47,053 bases of DNA from Polyangium sp. 6x1 (GCF_029946515.1 NZ_JARZHH010000079.1:1-47053); one strand, 5' to 3'; positions 15,940 to 25,172 are shown, counted from the stretch's first letter. Notes: generated by a model from the letters alone, not told the origin. A program made the numbers and translations.

Positions 15940-16260
15940 ATGAAGAAGAGGCTGTTCTTTCAAAGTTTGAGCGTCGCCATGCTCGCCGTGGCAACCATGG
16001 CCAGCACCGCGGCGCAGGCAGCTGAAGTCCTGGCTGTCGATGTCTCTGAAAACGTCAACCGTGGCCTTTTTGGAGGTAGAGACAATTACAGCTACCCGCT
16101 CGGCGGCAGGAAGGTCACCCGCCACGAGTTCACGCGTAATACCCGGGGACATGCAGATGTCTACGTGGAGTCCATCGACAGCAACCAAGTCAAGGTGCAC
16201 GGTTGGGCGGACGCGTTTTCCGGCTACAGTTTCACCCTGAAGGTTTGGGTCGAAGAGTAA
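15940..16260 (+). CDS. Small secreted protein
   Basis: A 106-aa protein with a clear signal peptide ending AAQAAE. The mature part of about 80 residues looks like a small beta sandwich: FTRNTRGHADVYVESIDSNQ, then KVHGWADAFSGYSF and KVWVEE. It is transcribed away from the secreted repeat protein at 15773, with 166 bp between the starts that presumably hold both promoters. Codon use and GC are lower than in the structural-like module. Family unknown. Confidence 0.65.
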   Translation: MKKRLFFQSLSVAMLAVATMASTAAQAAEVLAVDVSENVNRGLFGGRDNYSYPLGGRKVTRHEFTRNTRGHADVYVESIDSNQVKVHGWADAFSGYSFTLKVWVEE

Positions 16261-16418
16261 AGTCGGCCCGCCCGCACCAAATACGTGCCCCACGCCACCA
16301 ACCCACCACCGAACGCCAGGTACGGTCGCGCGTATACGCCTCATCGCTCATGACGACGCGAGCGGGCGGTTCGACTGCTGACCCCGCACGAGTCGCGACG
16401 TTGCTCGCCTCTCCGGTA

Positions 16419-17864
16419 TTATCGGGGAACCAAATTGTAGTGTATGGCGTACATCTGAAGCTTTTCCATGATGTATGAAGCCATCTTTGACGCGACGCAG
16501 TTCTCGGGACTTAGGTGATGGAACTCGAGGTAGATTTCCTCGCCCGAGTTTGTGGCTACGGCATCGGTGAACAGATTGCCGTCTCCACCGTCAACCTCGA
16601 ACTTGTCGTCCGGTACACTAAACGTCGATAATGTCGACGAAATGAGCTTGCAGATCGCCACATTGATATCCTTGTGACGACGTGCAGAAAGGGCCTGGAC
16701 ACCCTTGTACGCTTCCTCCGTTGCGTCGCTCGTCTTTCCCTTCTTTCCGGAGGTGAGCTCATTCAGGGTTGTGCTGGTCAGGTAGCGGTAAAAATCGGTT
16801 GCCTGAAGCGTTACACGGGCGTTGGAGATATGCTCCTTAACGCCGGCAGCCACTACAGCTTGCTTGAGCTGTGTGGGCCCGTAGTGAAGACATGCGTATG
16901 AGACCGGGCTCGGTGTCATAGTCGCTAACCGTGACCTGAAGAGCGATATTATGTAACCAAGATGGTGCTCAGGATTTCCAGAGCGAGCAGCCCACCACTT
17001 TCCGGCACGTGATTGCGGGGAGTACGCCAACAACTCGGGCGCCTTTAGCAGTAACGACTTTGCGCGTCGAATTCGATTTGCTTCGCTTGCGACGTCAGAG
17101 CCCGAGCTGACCACAAACATGACCAAGGGGAGGTGCTTTGCAGCCTGTACGTCATTCACTCGATCGGTGATCATCGCCCCGATCTTGCCCAGGAAATTAC
17201 CTATGGTTGACTCGGACTCAACGATTTGCCTCACTGCCGATTCATCGAGTGCAAGGTCGTCAAGCTCCAGATCGAGCTGAATCAGCAATCGTTCGAGGGC
17301 TGCTTCCCACATGGATTTGTCAGGTCCATGAATTTCCATCACGGCATCTGAAGGCGTGAAATTTTCTCCGCCGATCTTTTGTGCAAGGTCACGCAGGGAT
17401 GCGAGCCATTCGGTGTCGTTGGTAGGCCAACAGCCAACAACGTCTTTCCTCCGGCGCAGAAACTGATTGAGGCCAGAAAGAAACTGCGAAAGACCAACGG
17501 TGTCATCCGTTATCTCTCGCCCGTCGAGTAGGACTATGTGTGTCCGCCCATCTGTTGGGGGTAAGTTGGCTCTCAGCCAGTTATTGATATCCTTGAGTGC
17601 CACTTCTTCTGGCACTAGCTTGACGCTAGCAAATCGATCCGACATATGTGCGGCGGCCGAGTAGACAGCCGTCGTCTTGCCTGTGCCCGTCTGCCCGCGA
17701 AGGAATGCAAGCACTCCACCTCCCTGAAGTCTCGCGCGTCGGTGCAGTCGATCAAACAGGGCGAGGTCATGCTCTACCGGCAGAATAAGAGGCGTCGGCG
17801 GGTTCAGCTTTGGATCCGCCAAAATGGACTCGAAGCGGTTAGGGATGATCAGCTCGTCGCTCAT
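16419..17864 (-). CDS. AAA/P-loop ATPase with unidentified C-terminal domain
   Basis: About 481 aa. Walker A is GQTGTGKT (about residues 57-64), with a Walker B-like HIVLLDGRE near 106-114. The middle part is helical, and KHLPLVMFVVSSGSDV may be a sensor strand. The last 60 residues contain FTDAVAT and IYLEFHHLSPEN, which might be a diverged nuclease-type core, but this is weak. GC is lower than in the neighbours. ATG 17864 begins the clean sequence; an upstream in-frame ATG at 17915 is possible, and neither has a strong ribosome site. An isolated ATPase with an effector-like tail in cargo DNA is a defence candidate. Confidence 0.6.
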   Translation of the reverse strand: MSDELIIPNRFESILADPKLNPPTPLILPVEHDLALFDRLHRRARLQGGGVLAFLRGQTGTGKTTAVYSAAAHMSDRFASVKLVPEEVALKDINNWLRANLPPTDGRTHIVLLDGREITDDTVGLSQFLSGLNQFLRRRKDVVGCWPTNDTEWLASLRDLAQKIGGENFTPSDAVMEIHGPDKSMWEAALERLLIQLDLELDDLALDESAVRQIVESESTIGNFLGKIGAMITDRVNDVQAAKHLPLVMFVVSSGSDVASEANRIRRAKSLLLKAPELLAYSPQSRAGKWWAARSGNPEHHLGYIISLFRSRLATMTPSPVSYACLHYGPTQLKQAVVAAGVKEHISNARVTLQATDFYRYLTSTTLNELTSGKKGKTSDATEEAYKGVQALSARRHKDINVAICKLISSTLSTFSVPDDKFEVDGGDGNLFTDAVATNSGEEIYLEFHHLSPENCVASKMASYIMEKLQMYAIHYNLVPR

Positions 17865-18067
17865 ATGTTTGCAGGATAGAAGTGAGGCGCTCGTTACATC
17901 GGAATGGGCGCACAAAAAGACGTTGGCGTCAAGTGGCCACGCCAGGAGCCACGAGAGTCAACAGTCGCTAGGGCTTGTTTGGTGCACTTGGCTACACATG
18001 TGCGGGCCGCCGACGGGTGCGGGAAATTTTTGAGTCACCTTTCCTGCCGTGCGGTCAATACGTCGTC

Positions 18068-19009
18068 ATGGGGCACAAGCCAAAGGACAAGCCGGGGGCC
18101 CGCTCCGGGTTCCTCACCCTGCTGGTCGAACTGCGCGCCGACGTCCAGCGCTTCCTTGCGGGTGAGAGCCGTAAGCGCGCCAACGGCAACGACGGCATCG
18201 AGGACAGGTCGCAGGACGTTCTCGCCGCGGCCGTCGAGAGCCAGGAGAACTACGACCCAGAGGCCGGAGACGTCCGCGCCTGGACGCTCGGGATCGCCGC
18301 GAACGTCGTCCGCGAACGTGACCGCGCCAAGCGACGCTACGACGCGCGCTTCTCGCCGGAGGACGGCGAGACCGAGTGCACGCCCTCACCGCTCGCCTCC
18401 CCCGAGCGCATCGCGCACTGGCGTGACATGCAGCGGAAGATCGCGAAGGCCATGGAGCAGATGCCTCCCGAGTTCTTCGAGGTGCTCCTGCTCGTCGGCA
18501 TCGAGGGACGGTCGCACCAGGAGGTCGCCGAGAAGCTCGGGATCTCCGAAGCCTTGGCCAAGAAGCGGCTCGAACGCGCCCGCACGTACCTCCTGAAGAA
18601 GAGCGGGCTTTCGCGCGACGATCTGCGCAGCTTCATGCCGTTCCTGTGGCTCGTCGGGGAGGGGCACGCCTCCCGCCTCGAACGGCTCCGCAAGCTCTTC
18701 GGCTTCGTCCACCCAACGGGGAACGCGCTGGGCGTGATCATCGGTCTGCTCCTGTTCGCGCCAGGGCCCGAGCGTCCCCTCGCGCGCGCCGGGCTCCGGT
18801 ATCGCACGCCGATCGTCGCCACCGTGCAGGAGGCTCCCCAGGGGCCGAACGAGCCACGGGGGGCTCCCGTGGAACCTATGTCCGACTCCACGGTCAAGCC
18901 GGTGAAAGCGCCGACTCGTGCGCGTGCTCAAGGTCCACGGAGCGTCACGCGCCCCGCAGTCGTGGTAGATCTTTCGGGCCTCTCGTTCCTCCCGAAGGGC
19001 AACCGGTAG
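18068..19009 (+). CDS. ECF-type RNA polymerase sigma factor with C-terminal extension
   Basis: A 313-aa protein. Sigma region 2 lies at about 15-100 (with VRAWTLGIAANVVRERDRAK), and region 4 at about 125-180 (AMEQMPPEFFEVLLL, then the HTH with HQEVAEKLGISEALAKKRLE). Beyond residue 185 comes an extension with a hydrophobic stretch (NALGVIIGLLLFAPGP) that may contact the membrane, then a Pro-rich tail. It heads a co-directional group with the outer-membrane and lipoprotein genes downstream (72-bp gap), which it may control. The protein at 43217 has a comparable layout outside the element. Confidence 0.75.
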   Translation: MGHKPKDKPGARSGFLTLLVELRADVQRFLAGESRKRANGNDGIEDRSQDVLAAAVESQENYDPEAGDVRAWTLGIAANVVRERDRAKRRYDARFSPEDGETECTPSPLASPERIAHWRDMQRKIAKAMEQMPPEFFEVLLLVGIEGRSHQEVAEKLGISEALAKKRLERARTYLLKKSGLSRDDLRSFMPFLWLVGEGHASRLERLRKLFGFVHPTGNALGVIIGLLLFAPGPERPLARAGLRYRTPIVATVQEAPQGPNEPRGAPVEPMSDSTVKPVKAPTRARAQGPRSVTRPAVVVDLSGLSFLPKGNR

Positions 19010-19080
19010 GTCATCTTCCTTCGCGGGGGTTTGTCTCGCCCATCTTGACCGGTTTGTCCCGGATCGGGTATCCTGACCGC

Positions 19081-20301
19081 ATGCTGCGGTCTGGGCTCGT
19101 CATTGCCGCAATTCTTGTACTCGTGGCGCCTGCGCTCGCCGAGGAAGCGCCGCAGCCTTCGGTGGACGAAGCCGTCCAGGCCGCACGATTCACAGCCCTG
19201 GTTGCAAAGGCGGATCGCGAGCGGGCGGCAGGGAAGCTGCCCGAGGCCGCGATGGCGTACGCCGAAGCCTTCAAGATCAAGGAAGACCCCATCGTCGGCG
19301 GGCGGCTCGGGGCGCTGCTCGTCGAGCTGCGCAACCCGCTGCAGGCAGCGGATCTCCTGCTCGACGCGATCGAACGCGGACGCGGGCCGGAGGTCTCGCC
19401 CGAGGAACGGCATGCCTGGCTCACGGCGTACGACGTCGCGATCTCGCAGGTTTGCCGCGTCGAGGTGACCGTATCCGAGCCGCATTCGCATGTCACGCTG
19501 GACGGCGTGCCCAAGAATCGCGAAGGACACACGGGCTTCATTCTTTTCGTCCCACCCGGCGAGCACGAGCTGCGGGCGGCGCTCAAGGGATTCGAGGACG
19601 CGGTCATCGATTTCAAGGCGATCAAAGGCGGGACACTGCGTTACACGCTGGCTCTGCGTCCGCTTCCCTCGTTCGCGCCCATTGATCCACCGGAGCGGCT
19701 GCTCCGGCGGCGCCAGCTCGATCCAGCAACGAACGTCGAGGAGCCCCCCGACGACGAGCCGAAGCGGGAGCCCATCCGCGGTGGTGTTCTCGGCGACGAG
19801 AAGAAGAGCGGCGTCCGCGGCTCGATCAGCGCGGGGCCGGTCGTGGTGTTCGGCGTCGCGTCGTGGCAGCCAGCGGTGGGGGCGGTGCTCGGCGGCAGCA
19901 TGCAGGTACATGAGCACGTGTCGCTTGGCTTGGAGGGGCGGGCGGCGTGGCTGACGTCGGGTGTCGGAGGCCAACCGATCGACGCGATGACGGCAGGAGG
20001 GGTGTTGAGCGCCTGCGGGCACTATCGATGGTTCTTCGGCTGCGTGCTCGGGCACCTCGGCGTGATCAGGGTAGAAACCTCGGGGGAGAGCTACAAGCCG
20101 GCAAGCGTCGTGGGGGTGAAGCCCGGTGCGGGTGGGCGCCTGGGCGCCAAGCTGCGGGTTACCGAGTCCCTCGCTATTCAGGCATCGGCCGATGTTCTTG
20201 GTCTCTCGAGCGGGGTCAAGATCGCGGCCGGTGAGACGATTTTGGCCTCTCAACCGCCTGTCATGGCGGGGGTACAGGTTGGGGCGGGATGGACTTTTTA
20301 A
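19081..20301 (+). CDS. Outer-membrane protein with TPR-like and PEGA-type regions
   Basis: A 406-aa protein with a signal peptide (to LVAPALAEE). Residues 30-115 look like TPR helices; 120-195 resemble a PEGA domain (CRVEVTVSEPHSHVTLDGVP ... GEHELRAALKGF). A Pro/charged linker follows, then a Gly-rich beta region (from about 240) with alternating hydrophobic residues ending in GVQVGAGWTF, typical of an outer-membrane beta barrel with a C-terminal aromatic. Such proteins are common in myxobacteria. It lies between the sigma factor and the lipoprotein gene (2-bp gap), probably in one operon. Confidence 0.7.
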   Translation: MLRSGLVIAAILVLVAPALAEEAPQPSVDEAVQAARFTALVAKADRERAAGKLPEAAMAYAEAFKIKEDPIVGGRLGALLVELRNPLQAADLLLDAIERGRGPEVSPEERHAWLTAYDVAISQVCRVEVTVSEPHSHVTLDGVPKNREGHTGFILFVPPGEHELRAALKGFEDAVIDFKAIKGGTLRYTLALRPLPSFAPIDPPERLLRRRQLDPATNVEEPPDDEPKREPIRGGVLGDEKKSGVRGSISAGPVVVFGVASWQPAVGAVLGGSMQVHEHVSLGLEGRAAWLTSGVGGQPIDAMTAGGVLSACGHYRWFFGCVLGHLGVIRVETSGESYKPASVVGVKPGAGGRLGAKLRVTESLAIQASADVLGLSSGVKIAAGETILASQPPVMAGVQVGAGWTF

Positions 20302-20303
20302 TC

Positions 20304-21473
20304 ATGCGAACGTCAATTGGTTTCGTAGCGACGAGCCTCCTCGTCACCGTGGTCGCATGCTCCGGCGCCGACACGGTCTTTGTCGCAGAATGCGACCCCG
20401 AGAACCTCTTTCCAAGTGAACTATGCAAAGCGATGCTCGCGGATGCGGGCGCCGACGCGAACGCGGGCGACGCGGACATGTTCAACCCCGGCCCCACACC
20501 GCAGGCCGGGAGCACCTGCACGCAGGCTTGCGTGCCCGTGCCGAGCGGCGGCGCTGGCTACTGGAGCGAGGTTCCGGTTTCGGTCCGGTTCGACAAAGCG
20601 GACGCTCTCCCGAAGTTCTGCCCTGAAGGCGTGCCGAACGAGAAGTTCCGCCTCTTCGACCAGCTCGTCGCGCCGCCGGCCGAGTGCGAGGCGTGCGCGT
20701 GCGAGCCCTCGGAAGGGACGTGCGAAGGTGGGCCGCCGCAGACGATCGAGATCCGTGCCGGGACGTGCGCAGAAAGCGCAGCCGTGACGCTGCCGTTCAG
20801 CGGGCCCGCGGGATGGAGCGGGGCGTGCACGAGCGCGGGCGCGCTCCCGGCCGGTGCGTCTTGCGGGGGCGAGCTCTGCGCGCAGTCCGTGCTGGTCTCG
20901 GCGCTTCCTGGTCCGACGAGCGAGTCCTGCGCGGCGACGAGCGCCGCGCCTGCGTTCACCACGAAGACGGAGTGGAAGCTCGGCGCGCTCGCGTGCATGG
21001 CGAACACGAACGACGACACGTGCGGCCAGAGCGCGATCAAGGAGTACTGCGTGGCCGATCCCGGCCCCGAGTTTCTCTACTGCGTGCACGGCAAGGGCGT
21101 GATGGAGCCGTGCCCGGACAACTACAACTTCGAGCGGCACGAGATGTACCCCGAGGAGCCGATCGATGATCGCGGTTGCGAGGCGTGCGAATGCGGGGCG
21201 CCGGCGGGGAGCGCGTGCGCGGGGTCGCTTCGTCTCTACGATGATGCCGCGTGCGCGTCTCAGTTCGAGCAGGCGAGCCTCGGGTCTACCGACGACAAGT
21301 GCATCGACGTCTTCCCCGTTGGGCGCGCCATCGGAGCCAAGGCGGTCACGGGCGTGACGTATGTCCCCGGCACGTGCTCGAGTTCTGGCGGCGCGCCGAA
21401 GGGCTTGGCGTCGCCGAACAAGATCAGCGCGATCACCTTCTGTTGCCGCAGATCGCACTGGATCGTCGAGTAG
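20304..21473 (+). CDS. Cys-rich lipoprotein
   Basis: A 389-aa protein. The N-terminus MRTSIGFVATSLLVTVVAC is a lipoprotein signal with the acylated Cys at 19 followed by SGAD. The mature protein has many Cys pairs (CEACACEP, CEACECGAP, CGGELC) and GxC spacing typical of secreted disulphide-rich myxobacterial proteins. It ends FCCRRSHWIVE. ATG 20304 is chosen because it gives the lipobox. The decayed gene at 44327-45528 is a homologue. The last 70 bases are copied at 25545-25619, marking one edge of the duplicated block. Confidence 0.7.
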   Translation: MRTSIGFVATSLLVTVVACSGADTVFVAECDPENLFPSELCKAMLADAGADANAGDADMFNPGPTPQAGSTCTQACVPVPSGGAGYWSEVPVSVRFDKADALPKFCPEGVPNEKFRLFDQLVAPPAECEACACEPSEGTCEGGPPQTIEIRAGTCAESAAVTLPFSGPAGWSGACTSAGALPAGASCGGELCAQSVLVSALPGPTSESCAATSAAPAFTTKTEWKLGALACMANTNDDTCGQSAIKEYCVADPGPEFLYCVHGKGVMEPCPDNYNFERHEMYPEEPIDDRGCEACECGAPAGSACAGSLRLYDDAACASQFEQASLGSTDDKCIDVFPVGRAIGAKAVTGVTYVPGTCSSSGGAPKGLASPNKISAITFCCRRSHWIVE

Positions 21474-21512
21474 GTCCTTCCCCGGACAAACTCGCCGCGC
21501 TACCATCAGGGC

Positions 21513-21686
21513 GTGGAACCTCGCCTCGCTGACCACCGCTTCGTGTGGACCGTGTTCCCGGGCGTTGACCTCGTGGCGCTCCAGGCCCCTGGCATGGTCG
21601 CGATCTTCTACATGCTCCGTCCGTGCGACCTCCCGGTCCCGACTTGGCGTCTCGCCGGCCTCGCCCTCACCGTCGGGGAGGCGTAG
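21513..21686 (+). CDS. 57-aa protein, copy 1
   Basis: It starts at GTG 21513 and contains FVWTVFPGVDLVAL, GMVAIFYMLRPCDLP and ALTVGEA. The copy at 25660 encodes 67 aa with the same core. Differences between the copies keep the frame open, including one in-frame length difference of about 10 residues near the C-terminus, which supports real coding. A third, frameshifted trace is visible near 29420-29500. No family was recognised. Confidence 0.5.
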   Translation: MEPRLADHRFVWTVFPGVDLVALQAPGMVAIFYMLRPCDLPVPTWRLAGLALTVGEA

Positions 21687-21783
21687 GGCGTCGGAGCCCG
21701 GCACGAAAATTTGGGGCTTCGCTGTCACCGCGATCAGCGTGCGGCCAATATCCATCTGAGGGGCGGTACACCTCGACGCTCGC

Positions 21784-21823
21784 AGCGAGCCCGCATGCGC
21801 CCTTGTGTGCATGCGTGTTCGCT
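21784..21823. promoter_or_regulatory. Conserved hairpin upstream of the 227-aa gene, copy 1
   Basis: Arms 21784-21798 and 21809-21823 pair over 13 of 15 positions with a 10-nt loop. The inner part GCATGC/GCATGC replaces CCTGC/GCAGG of copy 2, a paired change that keeps the stem. A second hairpin (GCTGGGGG ... CCCCCAGC) follows at about 21820-21852. It could be a terminator for the small ORF or a leader structure. Confidence 0.55.
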
Positions 21824-22089
21824 GGGGGCGTCTGGGCATAACGACCCCCAGCCTCACCCTTCCCGGGCCGGTTTCTCGACGCTGCACTGCTCGCGCGCCA
21901 GGTCAGAAAAGGGCACGGTGATCGGCCGGCCCGGGAGGGGGAGGTTTTTTCTTTGCTCGTCGCTCGGGGACGAGGCGCCGCCGCGCGCCTGACTGCGTCA
22001 TGGCAATGGCCAGGTCCGTGTGAAAGCGGAATGGTGCGCGCACGCCTCGTCCTCGGGCGATGAGCCTTCATCTGGAAGGAGATCGCGTC

Positions 22090-22773
22090 ATGCTCGCCCA
22101 GCAAGACCGACCGACGCCCGTTCCAGCGAGGGATGACGAGGACGAGGCAACACTCGTGTGGCAGGGATCGCCGCCTACTGGCGCCGTCGTCCAGGATCGG
22201 ACGACGCTCACCGAGCTCCCCGCTCGCGACACGATTGTCGGACCTCCGGCGCTGCCGCTCTGGTTGCGGTTGAAGGCCGCGTGGACGTCTTTCTGGGATG
22301 CAGTGGCGGATGCCTTCTTCGGCGCGCCGCCGCGTGTGTCCGAACGGCTCCCACCCGTTCCTCCGCCGCGTTCGCGGGAGGTGACGGGCGTCTCCTTCGG
22401 GAACATCGCCGACCACGACCACGGCGAGTTTCTGCTCCTCGAAGTGGTGCTGGCATCCCCGCTGTATCAGAGAGCGGCGATCGAGGTGGCTCGCGAAGCG
22501 TTGGCCGCCCGGCGTGAGGGGGAAGCCGCCTACGCGAACTTCGTCACCCATCTGGCGCTCTCACGGCTGCGTCCGGATAAGGACGGCCGGGTTTCTGTCG
22601 CGCGACTGCGCGAGAAGCTCCCGCATCTTCCGTACGAGCGCACGATCCTCCCGGCGCTCGTCCGTCTCGAAGAACAGGGCGTCGTGACGCTGGTGCAGAC
22701 CAGGACGGCGGACCCGATGGCGGAGATCCTCCGCGAGGGCGTTACCCACGTCGAGCTGCGGGTTCCCGTGTGA
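22090..22773 (+). CDS. 227-aa family protein, copy 1
   Basis: A protein of unknown function with homologues at 26261 (close copy) and 41984 (distant). Conserved features are an acidic N-terminus with DEAT, an RDTIVG motif near residue 45, RLPPVPPPRS near 85-95, a helical core (FLLLEVVLASPLYQRAAIEV), and a C-terminal segment (about 155-210, DGRVSVARLREKLPHLPY ... LEEQGVVTLV) that resembles a winged helix. ATG 22090 is chosen because AAGGAG precedes it at good spacing. Structured hairpins lie 240-310 bp upstream. A DNA- or RNA-binding regulator is possible. Confidence 0.6.
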   Translation: MLAQQDRPTPVPARDDEDEATLVWQGSPPTGAVVQDRTTLTELPARDTIVGPPALPLWLRLKAAWTSFWDAVADAFFGAPPRVSERLPPVPPPRSREVTGVSFGNIADHDHGEFLLLEVVLASPLYQRAAIEVAREALAARREGEAAYANFVTHLALSRLRPDKDGRVSVARLREKLPHLPYERTILPALVRLEEQGVVTLVQTRTADPMAEILREGVTHVELRVPV

Positions 22774-22944
22774 TGACCGAGGTTTGGCCTAAGAGGCCCG
22801 CCTTGCGTCGTATCGCGGCTCGGGGTAGCCAAGCGCCGTATTGGCCGTGATGGGGTACGCCCTCTTCCAAGCCCCCCTCCTTGCACCCGGCGCTGTACGT
22901 AAAAAGATGCGGTCGCCGGCAAAGGACCTACTTGGTCGGGGCAC

Positions 22945-25056
22945 TCACAGTTCATCGCGTTCGCTGAGGATGCTCAAGCACTGGGTATCATTATAGACAG
23001 TCCGCGCGAAGTCGGCTAGCACCGGCTCCCAGTACTGGTAGTAGTACTGCTCCGCCTTGCTGCTATCGGCGACCACGTAGGCGAACTCGCTCAGCTGTGC
23101 CGGGTCCTGCTCGTACAGGTTGTGCGAACCGACCATGAACACCTGCTTATCAATCAGAATGGCCTTTGAGTGATTGGCAAACGACTGAGTACCTCCAGGG
23201 TAGGTGTCATAGCAACCAACCCGCAGGTTGCCAATATAGAAATTGTGACAGAACTTCGTCCGGTTATCGCGGGTATTACCAACGCCATGAAGCACGGCGG
23301 TGCGCCAAATGAGTTTTAGAATATCCCGGGTAGGCATGTTAGCTTTGGTGTTGTGTGGCGCATTCTCGTTGGAGAGCACGAGCTTGACATCTACCCCAGC
23401 AATCGCCTTCTGCACCAATCCGGTCACCAGGGGCGCATCAATGGTCTGGTACCATAAGCGGAGCAGCGGGTTACTAACGAAGGGGTGTACAATCGATTGC
23501 TGGGAGATGTAAATGTTCTTCTCCGCCACATCGATCATCCTTATCACCGCCTTCTTTACCTGGCTAGGGTACTCACTTTTGCCAAGCTGACCCACACTCA
23601 AGATTTGGATATTACCCATCGTGCCGCCACCCTGGCGCAGGATTTCGGTCGAGGTCGGAATACCAGTCACGTTTTCAGTGACGATGTTGCCCTCCCACCG
23701 CAGAATATGGGTTCCGTTGGAGCCAGATGGGAAGTCGCGCTGATGGATGCGCCACAGTTGGTCAGCAAAGCGGTGTGCGGCTTTGCTCGAATTACCCACG
23801 ACGCTGAGGGAGGTATCGAACACCGGCTGCGTGCCGAAGTACTCACTCCACAGGTTGTGGCCTCCGACGATGGCTCGGGTGCCATCGACCGCAACAATTT
23901 TGGAGTGGTTCCAATTGGTGTCTTTCTGGCTGCGCCCACCGCCGATATAAATCTGCATTTGGCTATTGCCGACGAGCTGTACGGTCAGCTTGCTTAGCAC
24001 TCCTCTGAGGTGGCTGTTCCAGTTAAACTCGGCGATGCCAAAGTCCGGCAAGAGGCCAGACCAGCGACTTGCGGTATCGAGCCACCGGTCGTAGGTGCCA
24101 CTGAAGTAGCCACTCAGGCCGATGTAGATTCGAACCACGGGCGCGGTGTTGTTGGCGGCAGCTCTGGCCTCAACGGCCTTGAGCGTGGTAGCCAGCACAT
24201 TGGGCCAATCGCCCGTAATATCGGCCAGCGTGCTAATATCAATGAGCTTGTCCCCTCCCTCCAGGTCCAGCTTGACGGCACTGACCATCTCCTGCGCGGG
24301 GGCAGATATACTTGCGTCCTTCTCGGGTCCTGCTAGAATTTGGACGGAATCATTAGCATCCAGGCTCCAGATCCTGCCCCGAGCGTCCTCATCAAGGTCT
24401 TGTATTATCTTGGTGAGCTTGCAACTGGCATCGCACAAGGTGTTTCGAATTATCCAAACGGCGCTGTCGGTGCCGACGCCATAGATATCGCCATTGGGCA
24501 CGACTGAGATCGCGGTTACGCTGCCGTCGGTGATGCGTTGCCAGGTCCCATAAGAACGCGTGCGCCACACGGCTTTGTCCAGGCCGACGCCGAGAATCGC
24601 GTCATCGGACAGGACTAAAATGCTGCTTACGCTGCCGTCGGTGATGCGTTGCCAGGTCCCATTTGGACACGTACGCCACACGGCTTTGTCCAGGCCAACG
24701 CCATAGATTTTGCCGTTCGGCAAGACCGAAATACTGGTTACGCTGCCATCGGTAATGCGTTGCCAGGTCTCGTTGGGACGCGTGCGCCACACGGCTTTGT
24801 CCAGGCCGACGCCGTAGATAAAGCCGTCCGGCGTGACCGAAATACTGGTTACGCTGCCATCGGTAATGCGTTGCCAGGTCTCGTTGGGACGCGTGCGCCA
24901 CACGGCTTTGTCCAGGCCGACGCCGTAGATAAAGCCGTCCGGCGTGACCGAAATGCTGGTTACGCTGCCACCGGTGATGCGGTCCCAGGCCATGGCGGTC
25001 CGCACTGAAAAGCAAGCGCTGATAGCAGCCATTGCAAGCGCGACCAGAGATTTCAT
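22945..25056 (-). CDS. Secreted phospholipase D with N-terminal beta-propeller repeats
   Basis: A 703-aa protein. The signal peptide ends near AMA-WD. Residues 24-203 are five 37-residue repeats (WQRITDGSVTSISV then an IYGVGLDKAVWR-type strand) of the tectonin/TECPR propeller type, likely a glycan-, lipid- or surface-binding module. The phospholipase D domain follows with both HKD motifs: H384-x-K386-x4-D391 (HSKIVAVD) and H629-x-K631-x4-D636 (HSKAILID), each followed by a GxHN element. It would hydrolyse phosphodiester bonds of lipids outside the cell. GC is lower than in the surroundings, and it sits between the two copies of the 1.4-kb duplication on the opposite strand, so it was probably acquired separately. 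Confidence 0.85.
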   Translation of the reverse strand: MKSLVALAMAAISACFSVRTAMAWDRITGGSVTSISVTPDGFIYGVGLDKAVWRTRPNETWQRITDGSVTSISVTPDGFIYGVGLDKAVWRTRPNETWQRITDGSVTSISVLPNGKIYGVGLDKAVWRTCPNGTWQRITDGSVSSILVLSDDAILGVGLDKAVWRTRSYGTWQRITDGSVTAISVVPNGDIYGVGTDSAVWIIRNTLCDASCKLTKIIQDLDEDARGRIWSLDANDSVQILAGPEKDASISAPAQEMVSAVKLDLEGGDKLIDISTLADITGDWPNVLATTLKAVEARAAANNTAPVVRIYIGLSGYFSGTYDRWLDTASRWSGLLPDFGIAEFNWNSHLRGVLSKLTVQLVGNSQMQIYIGGGRSQKDTNWNHSKIVAVDGTRAIVGGHNLWSEYFGTQPVFDTSLSVVGNSSKAAHRFADQLWRIHQRDFPSGSNGTHILRWEGNIVTENVTGIPTSTEILRQGGGTMGNIQILSVGQLGKSEYPSQVKKAVIRMIDVAEKNIYISQQSIVHPFVSNPLLRLWYQTIDAPLVTGLVQKAIAGVDVKLVLSNENAPHNTKANMPTRDILKLIWRTAVLHGVGNTRDNRTKFCHNFYIGNLRVGCYDTYPGGTQSFANHSKAILIDKQVFMVGSHNLYEQDPAQLSEFAYVVADSSKAEQYYYQYWEPVLADFARTVYNDTQCLSILSERDEL
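24448..24987 (-). repeat. Five tandem 111-bp repeats inside the phospholipase D gene
   Basis: The period is 111 bp, equal to 37 codons. Two adjacent units around 24729-24950 are almost identical in DNA, while the outer ones are more diverged. This points to recent unit duplication or gene conversion, and copy number may vary between strains. Confidence 0.85.
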
Positions 25057-25172
25057 TCGGTCCCCCTTTCATTTACATGCTCTACGTGTTTTCTCAATCA
25101 TGCACCGGCGTGTCCGTGTGGCTCCGTCGCCGTGGCACCTCACCACAATGCAAAGCAAACATTGATCCTCGC

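Larger units (their letters stand above)
21405..22773 (+). repeat. Duplicated block, copy 1 (about 1.4 kb)
   Basis: It runs from the lipoprotein 3' end (TCGCCGAACAAGA) through a small ORF and a hairpin-bearing spacer to the end of the 227-aa gene. Copy 2 at 25545-26983 matches closely over its whole length, non-coding parts included. The copies are direct and flank the phospholipase D gene. Confidence 0.85.

Noticed and set aside
18928-20253. Minus-strand ORF of 441 aa
   Set aside because: Antisense of the signal-peptide-bearing outer-membrane protein at 19081; no domain features.
20421-21887. Minus-strand ORF of 488 aa
   Set aside because: Arg/Ala-rich antisense of the lipoprotein gene.
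24448-24987. Regular 111-bp repeats suggesting a CRISPR-like or satellite array
   Set aside because: The period is exactly 37 codons and the repeats encode propeller units within an intact gene; there are no spacers.
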